Origin: Rosa chinensis
Taxonomy: Eukaryota; Streptophyta; Magnoliopsida; Rosales; Rosaceae
Reading direction: 5' to 3'
DNA length: 64,000 nt
Assembly: GCF_002994745.2 (NCBI RefSeq)
Contig: NC_037093.1
Coordinates: 22,145,555 to 22,209,554, forward strand
The position numbers and the translations under genes are program-made. The notes under the pieces are model-generated. The model did not search any database and was not told where the DNA came from. It saw nothing but the letters and a program-made list of their open reading frames with translations. This document shows positions 23,590-34,000 of this stretch, in pieces. How positions within the stretch are numbered: position 1 is the stretch's first letter; every line of letters starts with the position of its first letter.

Positions 23590-25258
23590 CTTTTTTCAAA
23601 AACATTTCCCAAACACTTTCGGAACGGGCTCCACGCAAAAAGCCATATTGTAAACCCTTATTATGTTCCCTCATGTTCTCGTCCAGCTGCGCTGTGGTGT
23701 TGATGCAAGCCTCTGGCCTCCAAGACATGCATAGAGTGCAGCCAGACGGGAGGTTGTCTTAGGGTTGTTTTTGGTGGTTGGAGAGTGGGACTAAGAGGGT
23801 TCAGTCAGACTTGCCTCCTGGTAAAGATGGTGTCTGCACAAGTTGGGGGTTCGTAGCGGTTGGTGGTGGCTGGGTGTCATATCCGGTTTGAATTTTGGAT
23901 TTGTGATTGGATTCAATTGGTTTTTGTTGCATATCTATTTGAGTTTAGCTGTGGTATGGAGCCAGTCCATGCAACAAGTTGTTCGACGGCGGTGCTAGCT
24001 TTGATCTTTCTTCTAGGAGAAAATATTTCAAACAGTACCCAAACTAAGGCTGACTCCTAACTTTAGTACCCGACTATGCAAAACTATCACTTTGGTACCC
24101 CAAGTTTGAAGCTCGACCCAAGAATGGTACATGCCGTCCATCACAGCGTTACGTTTTGCTACGTGGCAAACCATGAGGGCCCTCAAAACATGCCACGTGG
24201 TTAGCTAGTTAACGCAGTGATGGACGGCGTGTACCATTCTTGGGTCGGACTTCAAACTTGGGGTACCAAAGTGATAATTTTGCATAGTCGGGTACTGAAG
24301 TTAAGAATGAGCCTTAGTTCGGGTACTGTTTGTAACATTTTCTCTTCTTCTAGAGGGTGACGGAGGGTGTGGGGAGGACGACGGAGGAAGTCTCAGTGCC
24401 GACTTTGATTTTTATGGAATTGGGCTCTTGAGTTATGAGATTGTGGGGGGAGGATTTTTGCAGGTTCCCTGTCGGCGAGCGTGTCGGGGTTTGAGAACGG
24501 CAGCAGTGCATCAGTGATGAGGGTGGCAGTGTTGCTCGTGCAGAATCAGTCTTAGGCTGGGAGCAAGGGTTGGATCCTTTTTGCCCTTGCTCTGTTGTAT
24601 CTTATTCTGGGCCTGGTGGGTCTTGGTTCTAGGGTCTCACTCTAGGTCTAAGATGGGCTGTTTTTTCTTTTAAAGTTTTTAGTTACTTTTATGTTTACTT
24701 GACTTGTTAGTTGTTGGAATAATAAGTTTCTACCATTTGCCTGGACGAGGAGAGCGTGGATTGGGTTTATGCACCTTGTGTATCTTGTTTGCTCTTGTTA
24801 GGCGTGAGTTCCTTGCATTGGCAAATGATCGCAACATTCTAGTAGCAGTAATGTGTCTGCTCTGAGTAGGTGGCGAGTTCATTGCTTGATCAAATGGTCG
24901 CAGCCTCTAAGTAACAAGGTGAAACTAAGTGTCACTAGATTTATTTTCTGGTGGCAACACTATGGAAAAACTAATCTTATTAGATTATTGTAGTTTTGAG
25001 TAAACATTTACTTTCTAGCATGTCATTACTATTGTAAAGCAAATATAGTAGCTAGTAGCGCATGACTCTCTTCGCTAGTTGGTGCTTGTTAAAATACATT
25101 ATTTTAGTTGAGACTCTTGTTATTATCTTGGGAAGTTCTTTTGTTGCGTATTGTAAACTGGGGTTTAAGCACCATGTCCCCATGTATTCTGCAGTTTCAT
25201 TAACCAAGACTTGAGGGCAACTGCACCGGCCCTTATTTAAAAAAAAAAAAACAAAAAA
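23590..25258 (+). mobile_element. Retroposon with poly(A) tail, interrupted by a MITE
   Basis: A GC-richer segment begins near 23590 and ends in an A-rich tail at 25240-25258. Its 3' end (GACTTGAGGGCAACTGCACCG) is the reverse complement of the family seen at 20440-20680 and 53510-54450. The body is G-rich and has no reverse transcriptase, so it is a non-autonomous or heavily deleted LINE-type copy. Its 5' end is approximate. A 328-bp Mutator-like MITE sits inside it and is therefore younger. Confidence 0.6.
24017..24344. mobile_element. Mutator-like MITE, near-palindromic, 9-bp target duplication
   Basis: Almost the whole 328 bases is an inverted repeat: the left arm begins GAGAAAATATTTCAAACAG and the right arm in reverse complement begins GAGAAAATGTTACAAACAG. 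The arms meet near a GCCACGTGG-containing centre. The flanks are both TTCTTCTAG (24008-24016 and 24345-24353). The RNA would form a long hairpin, a usual source of 24-nt siRNA. No coding capacity. Confidence 0.9.
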
Positions 25259-26449
25259 AAGATGGACTAGAAGTTTGGTGATTGTCTAGATTTACCTACC
25301 GCCTTAATTGATTAATCGCATTAATTGCTCCAAAAAAATTATCATACCATTAAATTTTTTTTTAATCAAACCCAAATCAAGCGGAAATATATTCATCACA
25401 AGCCAGAATGACCATTACATAACCTTCACTACCATTTATATACAGATAAGAAGATAATGGTAGTACCCACCGTGATACGTAGAAATAGGTCCACTCATTT
25501 AGTCATTTGCCATCAAATACGTAGAAAATAGCATGAATCCAGCTTTGGTATAACTCTAGAGGCACTAGAGACACCTAGATTGGACAAAACGTGCTTAGCT
25601 CCCTAAAAACAAGTAGGAAAACTATTGAAAATAGAAATAACTAAGACTTAAATAAACAGCAGCCAAGGCCCTAAAGATAATTAAAACCTTAGGCCCAAAC
25701 AGTTGACCAGCCTAGTTTCCCCTTCATCGCCGCAGGCAGGACAAAAACAAACCCCAAGCGACTCACAACCCGCCTGTCAAGCCCCAAATTTCGAATAAAG
25801 AAATTCGAATCCGAAATGCAATAACCTAACAAGCCCAAAAGAAGACTCAAATTTTTTTTCATTTAAACTAAGCAACAAAATAAACCGAGCTCACAATGTC
25901 AATATCGACTTGTTCTTTAGAGTCATATATTACATTACAAAAGAGTTTACAAATTAAACTAAATAACAATTCAATGGGTAAACACACCCACCACACTCAC
26001 TAAAGCGGAAGACTAAAATCGAAAGTACTTCTACATCCAAGCTACGACAGCAACAAAGTTTCAATTTCAACGACGGTTACTCGTTACTCTGACCTGCACA
26101 ATAACCCTTAGCTACACCATGGAATAGTGCACCAAATTGAAACAGCAAACCCGGTAAGCTTTTGCAAGCTCCTGTGAATAAACCTAAATAACCACAAAAC
26201 ACCTTTCTGACTCAAGGACAACAAATCAACACAATGATTAATTCCAACATCAAAATCCTTTTCTTTTTAAGGAAAACATATGTCACATCGTGACAAATCA
26301 AATCATTTGTAATCTCAACAACAAACCAATAAATCACTTTTCTTTCCTCTTGACATGAAGCATTTATCACCACAATGACATGATAAATATTTCTCAACTC
26401 ACTACGAGTCTCAACCACAACTGCACTCACAAATTAAACTAAATAAAAA
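25259..26449. other. Gene-free intergenic DNA
   Basis: A-rich sequence with no open frame of interest and no repeat structure that I could delimit. Confidence 0.45.
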
Positions 26450-26630
26450 CCAGTAATCCCTGCATGAAAAATTAGTTCAGGAGATTACCAAAAAGCACAC
26501 AATCCAAACTAGTAATCATAGTAATCCCTGCATAGAAAATTTAGTTCAGGAGATTACATTAAAATCAATAGGTAGAAATCATAGTAATCTCTGCATATAG
26601 TTTAATCCAGGAGATTACATTAAAAGCAAA
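26450..26630 (+). repeat. Three imperfect tandem units, about 65-70 bp
   Basis: The core AGTAATCYCTGCATA followed by TTAGTTCAGGAGATTAC-like sequence occurs three times (near 26453, 26520 and 26583). The units are diverged, so the array is old. It lies in gene-free DNA. Confidence 0.7.
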
Positions 26631-26969
26631 CAATTCAAATAAAACAAGAATCAATAAGAAAATCAAACAACTCACACTAAAGCCAGGAAATCACCATTTC
26701 ACTCAAGGAAAACAACTCACACCTTGATTTCTTTCAAAACTCAAAATCTTTTTCTCACAAAGACAACTCATGTCACCACAATGACAAAGTCATGCTATTT
26801 GTTCACTCAACAAAATAAATATGAAACCATGTCCCTCCTTGGACTATTAAAAGATAGAATACACACGAAACTTTCTCTTAAAAACATGTACTCATGAGTG
26901 CAATAACACAAAGTTATTCCCCATGCAATAGATTGCAGACATACTAGAGTTCTAATTGAATTGTAACCA

Positions 26970-27290
26970 ATCACCCGGTCAAAGGCTTGGTATCCCGATA
27001 TTCCTACAGACAGCCTATTTGTTATAATGCTTATGGAGTGTTCAATGACAAGGACATGTATGAAAGAATTTTCAGGGACAAGGAGAAGCTCAAGAAGTTC
27101 TTGAGGTGGAGAGTTCAGGTCCTTGAAAAGGGTATCAACATCTTACATTTTAATCCAGGAGGGATCAAGTCCATCATCCAAGTCACTAATCTCAAGGACA
27201 TGCCCAAAAGAGAGCTCAAGGTTGCTTCAAATCAGATCATTTTACTGTTTCAAGACAACTACCCAGAAATATTGGCCAGAAGGGTAGTGA
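26970..27290 (+). pseudogene. Patellin (Sec14/CRAL-TRIO) exon fragment
   Basis: The open frame at 26987-27340 contains PICYNAYGVFNDKDMYERIF and KKFLRWRVQVLEKGINIL, followed by PGGIKSIIQV and LLFQDNYPEILARR. This order and spelling match the CRAL-TRIO (Sec14) lipid-binding part of plant patellins, which bind phosphoinositides and act in membrane trafficking and cell-plate formation. Homology stops near 27285, close to a GTAGTG that could be an old splice donor. The preceding codons are degraded, and no N-terminal Glu-rich region, remaining CRAL-TRIO exons or GOLD domain were found nearby. I call it an isolated exon relic. A transcribed chimeric exon cannot be excluded. Confidence 0.7.
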
Positions 27291-27347
27291 ACTCTTGGTT
27301 AATTCTCATATGGGTAGTTAATTATGTTGTGGGATTGTGATTTTTGA

Positions 27348-27549
27348 GATATGGGTTTCTAGGTTCTGAGAAATTAGCAATGCTTTGCTTTGAGAATAAG
27401 GGAAAAGTTGATCATGTGGTAGCCATTCCCATTTGCTACCTCTCTCTCTCTCTCTCTCTCTGATGTGGGTTTCTGGTTCTGAGAAATTAGCAATGCTTTG
27501 CTTTGAGAATAAGGGAAAAGTTGATCATGTGGTAGCCATTCCCATTTGC

Positions 27550-27591
<42 letters not shown>
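27348..27591 (+). repeat. Tandem duplication with (CT)n tails
   Basis: A unit of about 115 bases (27348-27461) is followed directly by a near-identical copy (27462-27591). Both start GATRTGGGTTTCT and end in CT-dinucleotide runs (27439-27461 and 27553-27590). The second CT run is longer. Unequal exchange between microsatellite tracts is a simple explanation. Confidence 0.9.
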
Positions 27592-27598
<7 letters not shown>

Positions 27599-27654
27599 AG
27601 TGTCATTGGTGTTAATTAAGTAAAAAAAAAAAACAGAGTTGGACTGAATTACTT

Positions 27655-27800
27655 ATAGTTTAAAGCGTCATGGACGGCGTATATCGTTCTTGGGTTGGAC
27701 TTCAAACTTGGGGTACAAAAGTGATAGTTTTGCACAGTCTGGTACTGAAGTTAAGAGTGAGCCTTAGTTCGGGTACTGTTTGTATGTTTTTCTCAAAATA
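27655..27800. mobile_element. Half copy of the 24-kb Mutator-like MITE
   Basis: Positions 27665-27795 match the right arm of the MITE at 24017-24344 (GACGGCGT..., TTGGACTTCAAACTTGGGGTA, GCCTTAGTTCGGGTACTGTT). The left arm is missing or replaced by unrelated sequence. This is a truncated or rearranged relative. Confidence 0.7.
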
Positions 27801-28074
27801 AAAATGGCAGTCCGTGTAACTATAGTTAACGCCATCAAGAACGGTAAGTATGAAAGTTGATTAGTAAAACAAAATTTAGGTACCGAACTGATAGTTTATA
27901 AACTTGAGATACTAAAGTGTTGAATGGACTAAAATTGGGGTATTGTGACTTTTTCTCTTAACGATATAATGGACGGAAGTACTAAATGGGCTAACGGAGA
28001 GATAGTACGGGTACCAGTAGACTCTTTAAAAATTTCTAGGTACCAAAAACTACATTTGGCAATAATTCAAGTAC

Positions 28075-28276
28075 CGTTTTAGGGAATCAGAAACTAATTC
28101 TCTTAGCTGTGTATTCTCATTGATAATAGGGGCCTCTTTATATAAAGGATTACAATGCATATAGTTAGAATCATACAAGGAAAGAGAATTTCTAGATTCT
28201 TCTAATTGAACCCTATTACCACTAGGTCAAGTAACCTAGAGTTTGGATTAAACACAAATAGAGATATCCTTAAACT
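28075..28276 (-). mobile_element. Solo copia LTR with AGTAC target duplication
   Basis: This 202-bp segment is the reverse complement of the 203-bp LTRs of the copia element at 46610-52826. It shares the TATA-bearing CCTTTATATAAAGAGGCC-like core and the AACCTAGAGTTTGG region. Terminal bases have mutated, but the flanks are both AGTAC (28070-28074 and 28277-28281). A complete LTR with matched 5-bp duplications and no internal region is the product of LTR-LTR recombination. Confidence 0.9.
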
Positions 28277-28281
28277 AGTAC

Positions 28282-29600
28282 CATATTTTTACCCTAGTTA
28301 GGAAATTACATGTACTGTTTAATGAATTTATTACATTATTTTATGAATTTATTATATTTCTATTTTTGTTAAATTGTATTTACAAATATTACTTTGTCAC
28401 GTGAAGAATTTATTGTACTCTTTGACGCAAACAAGCAATGCTTTTAAATTATTTGCTTCAAACACCTGGATTTCATGCACAGTGGAGTGCAAATATTGTT
28501 GAATTCTATGAGATTCGTGTCAGAGACGTGAATTAAATTCAACTTATATGTAAGAGGGGGAGGGTTTCAATTCTTTCTCTTCAGAGCAGATATTCTTCGA
28601 TTTGAGACGTGAATCTTACTGCTATGTAAAAGTCCGAGTTTCAATTCTTCCTCTCCATTTAGCCATTTGACAAATAGCCTTAGCCTAAAAGATCATATCA
28701 AATCTGTTGTGAAATCGATTGAGGTAACTCTCTATTCATGTTTTTCTTGATTGTATTCATTACTCGGAATCATAGTTGAAGATATAAGGTTATGCTTTCT
28801 CGTTGTTGAGGTTTTTGTAAGAAATGACTTTCCCTGTTTCATTTCTATTACCTGAATTTTCATATATATTAAATCTAGTTTTTAGAAGTGATCATAACGT
28901 TGCTTTCATATTCTAGTTGAGTGTTCCATTAATCTCTTACTGTATTTATATAATCTCGAGTTAGCATTAAATAGAGTTCATTTTCACACATTTCACAATT
29001 GATTTTAGTTGTGTATATGCACTTTTGTGCCGAAAATGTGAAAGAACAATTTTGAATGAACAATTTGGAATTTGTGGATAATCAAATGGTTCTAGAAATC
29101 AAATTCTATATTTATTGGAAGAAATTCAACTCAGATTTCAAAATTGTTTTAAATTTAAAAAAAAAAATCTTTGTTGATTGGATTTGAGCCGAATATCTTT
29201 CAATTCGATTAAATTTGAGTTCAATTTTAGAACCTCTTACTTATAAAGATGAATTCAATGAATACGGTAGAAATATTTAATTTCTGACATATTTTTTATT
29301 TATTTGGTTATATTGAAAGGAGAATTGAATTCATGATGCCTAAACTATTAGCCCTAACCCAATTATCAGCCCAAGTACCCGATTCTCACTACTTGGGCTA
29401 ACCCAGAGGTGATTTTGGACAAATAAAAATGGGCTCACATTTCATTTTCTGATGGACAAAGCCCTGGAAAAAAAAAAAAGGGGAAAAGGAAATCTTGGCC
29501 ATGCTTTCCGACCAAAAAAAAGAAAAAAGAATTGCAACTGTTGAAACTTGAAAGAAAGAGTTAAACTTAAAAGAAGTGTGAAAAAAAGATGACTATTTTA
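28282..29600. other. Gene-free DNA upstream of remodeler copy 2
   Basis: No gene or defined element seen. AT-rich. The last 100 bases lead into the CT-rich leader of the second remodeler. Confidence 0.45.
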
Positions 29601-31016
29601 GATGTTTTTCACTGTCAGTCTCACTCTCTCTCTCTCTCCTCTGCTTCCCAAGAACCTGTTTTGGGACCCCTTCGTCGACCCTGTACTCTCTACTGGCATT
29701 ACATTTCCTTGTTGAGGAAGCTACCCTTCACCATTTGCTCTCTTCCTTCCCACCCCATTTTCTTCATCACTATTTCATGCCCCCCAGCTCTGTTCCACCC
29801 ACCCCCCCCCTACTTTCACAGCTTTAAAGGTTTCAATTTTTGGATTCCTTTTTGGGAATTCTGTAATTTCATTTCCTCACTTTGCATTCAGTGATTGCTT
29901 GTTTGCTTACATTCGGTGCTTTTCTTCTATGCTTGTCACTTCATTCTTCATGAATGAAGCAAGCTTTTAGGTTCCCAAAAGATGAACAGTAATTTCATTT
30001 CAAAAAGAAAAGAAAAGAAAAAAGAACAGTAATTTTGTGCTTTGTGTTTTCATCCCTTTGTTTTTGGTCCCAATTTATCTTTTTATCTGCTAAAGTTACC
30101 AACTTTGAGTAATATGCTGATGGATGGTAGATTTCTCCAAGTTTCAGATAATGAAATCCTACCCGCATTTTATTGCAAAGTTCTTTTAGTTCTTTCAGTG
30201 GAACTAATAAGAATTTTCTGTTGGCCCCAAATGGGTTATTGACTGATTGATGTTCCTTAACTTTTTGCAGGTACCCACCAAATGGAGCTTTAGAAATTTC
30301 GGTTTAGGCTGTGTGCTGGTGAGTCTCTAAGTCTCTTCCAACTTTATGTGGGTAAGTTTTCTGCAGATTATTTCATTGTCTGAGTAATGCTGAGATGATA
30401 TGATGTAGTCCTTGCTAGATTTTGGTGTTGTGTATGAATTTGGGGGAATTCTACGATATGTTAACGTATGACATACATATAATTACCACTTTTAGGAGTT
30501 AATTAATTACTCAAACGAGAACCTACTTTACTCTAATGAGGATATTATTTATCTTTACTATGACTTTTTCTTAGTTACCACATGAGTTCTCCAAGTGATA
30601 AATATTACATAAATTGGGATATGTATGAGAAATGTTAACATACTATAGCCTTACCATGAATTTGACATAGTCATGTTGGGGGTATGTGAAAAAGTTCATT
30701 GCTTTGTTACTTTGTTAGTGTTAGATAGAGGGATGGTATCAAAATGGACACAAGTTGATTCATCTTTCTAGTCTTCTACTGTAATTGCTTACTATTGAAA
30801 AATAGAGTTGCCTTCCAATGGGAACAAAAGGATGAAAATTATCTTCGTTACACAAGACTTCTTGAATGGTAATGGATGACTCTGACCCATTTTGCATCCT
30901 TTATCTTGCAGCAATTCTAAGATTCAAGTAAACTCGGGGAGGTCAAAAAGGAAATAGAGGCTTTTCTTTTTTGAAATTACCATTATTGAACAAGGACACA
31001 TCCTACACCTTCAATT
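29601..31016 (+). promoter_or_regulatory. 5' leader of remodeler copy 2 with probable introns
   Basis: A CTCTCT-rich stretch (29623-29640) resembles the leader of copy 1. Splice signals suggest untranslated exons: acceptor TTTTTGCAG ending at 30270, exon 30271-30318, donor GTGAGTC at 30319, and acceptor TATCTTGCAG ending at 30911 leading to the start codon at 31017. An inverted-repeat MITE lies inside the second leader intron. The exact transcription start is not visible. Confidence 0.45.
30449..30650. mobile_element. Small MITE in a leader intron
   Basis: The left end (CTACGATATGTTAACGTATGACATAC) and the right end in reverse complement (CTATAGTATGTTAACATTTCTCATAC) form terminal inverted repeats around about 200 AT-rich bases. 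Flanking duplication not resolved. Position is within the proposed 30319-30911 intron of the second remodeler. Confidence 0.6.
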
Positions 31017-34000
31017 ATGTCCAACGGTGTGCCAAAAAAACGAAATCACTCAAATTTTATGGCACTAGCACAACCTGTCATTGACCTTAGTTCCAATGGT
31101 GAAGACAATGGTAGGAGGAGGTCATCGAATGTGCATCAGAAAATAAAGCTGGAACCTCCTCCGGAACACCATCAACAGGTCATGGATATGGAGGTTCAGT
31201 ATCCAAACAATCTTACAGCACTAGCACCTCCTGCCATCGTCCTTAGTTCTGATGACGAAGACAATGGAAGTAGGGAGCCACTTCATCTGTATCCGAAGAT
31301 TGTATTGGAGCCTCCTCCTCCTACAGAACATGATCAACGTGTCATTGATATGGAAACTAAATCTTCAAACAATATTGCAGCAGTAGGACCATCTGTGGTT
31401 TTCCTTAGTTCCGATGATGAAGACGATGAGAGTAGGATGATATTTCATGAGAAGGTTGTCTTGGAGCCTGTTGATAGACTTCTAAAGAAGAGCTCTATGG
31501 TATGTTCTTCCCCTGCATTCGAACTAGTAAAGTTGCATGCCTGAACAATGTTGACATCAACTACTAATTTGATTTCAGATTTAGTGTAAGAAATGGGAAA
31601 TCTAAGTTGTGAAATTTATTTGGCCAGAATGTCTACTATATATTCTTTCAAGTTTTGCTTCCTCTATGAATCAGTGTTCAGTTCTTTGTTATCCTACGTA
31701 CATGCTGATTATGACAATCATCATTTAATGTCCAGGATAGTGTAGAGATGAATGCTCAAAGAAAAGAGTTGGAAACTATACCTGGATTGAATATGGGGAT
31801 GCATAAAGACATAAAGGTTGGTGCATTGAGGATATGGTGATTGGCCAAGAAGCCATTGTTCAAATTATTTCCTATGTTATCCTATATGCATTTTGATTTT
31901 CATGGTTATCATATTCTGGTTCAGGACGGTGTACAGAGCACGGATCATATCTGGAAAGATGTAGATGTTGGTGCAGCAGAAGATGTGGCTGGTCTAGAAC
32001 TCATTGATTGTCACGGGCATGATATTCTGGTTCAGGATTGTTTAGCAAGCAAAGATCACCTAGAAGAGTTGAAAACATTGGCCGAAAAAGATGTAGATAT
32101 TGATGGAGACAGAACTTCTGAAAAGGAGTTCAGTGATCAAAGTAATTCTGAAAGTATAGAAGATATACAAAGCATAGCTCCAAGCACAGAGGTCGGAACT
32201 CTAGTTCATGAAAATGATATGGTGGTTGGGGAAGGTAATGTGGAAGATGATATGAAGGATAGTGGTAAAATCAATGTTGAGGAAGATGATAGACATGACA
32301 CAGAGGAAGATGATGAAAACAATATCAAGGAAGATGATCTGAGTGATATTGAGGAAGATGATGTAAATGATAATGAGGAAGATGATGCAAATGATATTGA
32401 GGGAGAGGATCTAACAGATGCATGGAACGAGATGACAATGGCATTACAATGTGCCAAGGTATGTGCATTAGATTGCTCAAAGCATACCAAATTCTTCATC
32501 TTTTATTTTGCAATAAAATTTCAATAAGTTTTGCAGGAAGTTTTTATTTATTTATTATTGTTGTTATTTCTCTTAAAAAAAAAGGATACTATCAAGTTTA
32601 TGCTGCCTGCTTCTTATAGGATATTGCTGTCGGTCCTTCAGCTGATGATCCATCTAGTGAATGTGGGGAAGAATGTGATCACTACTTCATCCTGAAGGAT
32701 GATCTTGGGTTAGTGTGTCGTATTTGTGGAGTTATTCAGAAGGGGATTGATACCATATTTGAGTTCCAGTATAATAAGGTATTGGTGCTTTCTTTCCACA
32801 TGCAATTAATTATATAAGGTTTGATGAATGAACTAGTGAACTACTCATTGCCTTATTGGTGGCTCGACTTATGATTATTATTTTCAGAAGTCTCTAACAG
32901 CTGCAGGATTACTAAGTGATCCTAAATTGAGAAAAATGATAAGGTGGTACTTATAGTTGGGGACATACTATCTACCTTTGAAGTGGGAATTTAATTTAGT
33001 CGCAACTCCTCTCCATTCAATTTTTATTATTTGTTTACATTAGAATCAAACTATAAAAAAATTTCCAGAGCTGTGTAGTAATTACCTAGCCAGCTGTATA
33101 TCCTGCATCGGAAGGCTATTACTCAGCTGTGATCTTTCTTTATCATATGTAATCTTTTATCACTGAAATATGTTTGATAATTTTTGAACCATCTCTTTTA
33201 TCTTGGCTAATTTCATGTTTATCTCATCAAAGCAACATCTCTGATCGGTTCTGTTAATGTCTTCTTCTGCATGCTTTCATATTCTGATCCTTCATCCTTG
33301 TCTTTTTATCATCAGGGAAAAAGGAGTACACGCACTTATGTGCAAGAACCGCGGGATGCCAACAACACAGAGCCAACTGAGAGTTCCTCACTTGGAATCA
33401 AGCTTACTACTGGGCGTGATTTAATGGAAACAGAATTTTCTGCTCATCCAAGTCATAGAAAGCACATGAAACCACATCAAGTAGAGGGGTTTAATTTTCT
33501 TTGTAGCAATTTGTTGGGAGACAACCCAGGTGGTTGCATTCTTGCTCATGCCCCTGGTTCAGGAAAGACTTTTCTGATTATAAGTTTTGTCCAGAGTTAC
33601 TTAGCCAGGTTTCCCGATGCTAGACCACTTGTTGTTCTACCTAAAACCATTTTGGATACATGGAAGAAAGAGTTCCGGATATGGCAAGTTGAGGACATTC
33701 CTTTGCATGATTTCTATACTTCCAAGGCAGACAAGCGGTCTCAACAGTTGAATGTATTAAAACAATGGGTAGAGCAGAAGAGCATCCTTTTCTTAGGGTA
33801 TCAACAGTTCTCTACTATAATGTGCGACATTGGCAGTAGCAAGACATCGGATAAATGCCGAGAAATTCTGCAGAAGTCCCCTAGTCTTCTCATATTGGAT
33901 GAAGGTCACACACCAAGGAATGATGAAACTAATCAGTTTCAAGCTCTTGTAAGAGTACAGACCCCACTGAAAGTAGTTCTCTCAGGAACACTCTATCAAA

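Noticed and set aside
26450..26630. Possible CRISPR-like array
   Set aside because: Three diverged units in eukaryotic DNA, without regular short repeats and unique spacers; an ordinary tandem repeat.
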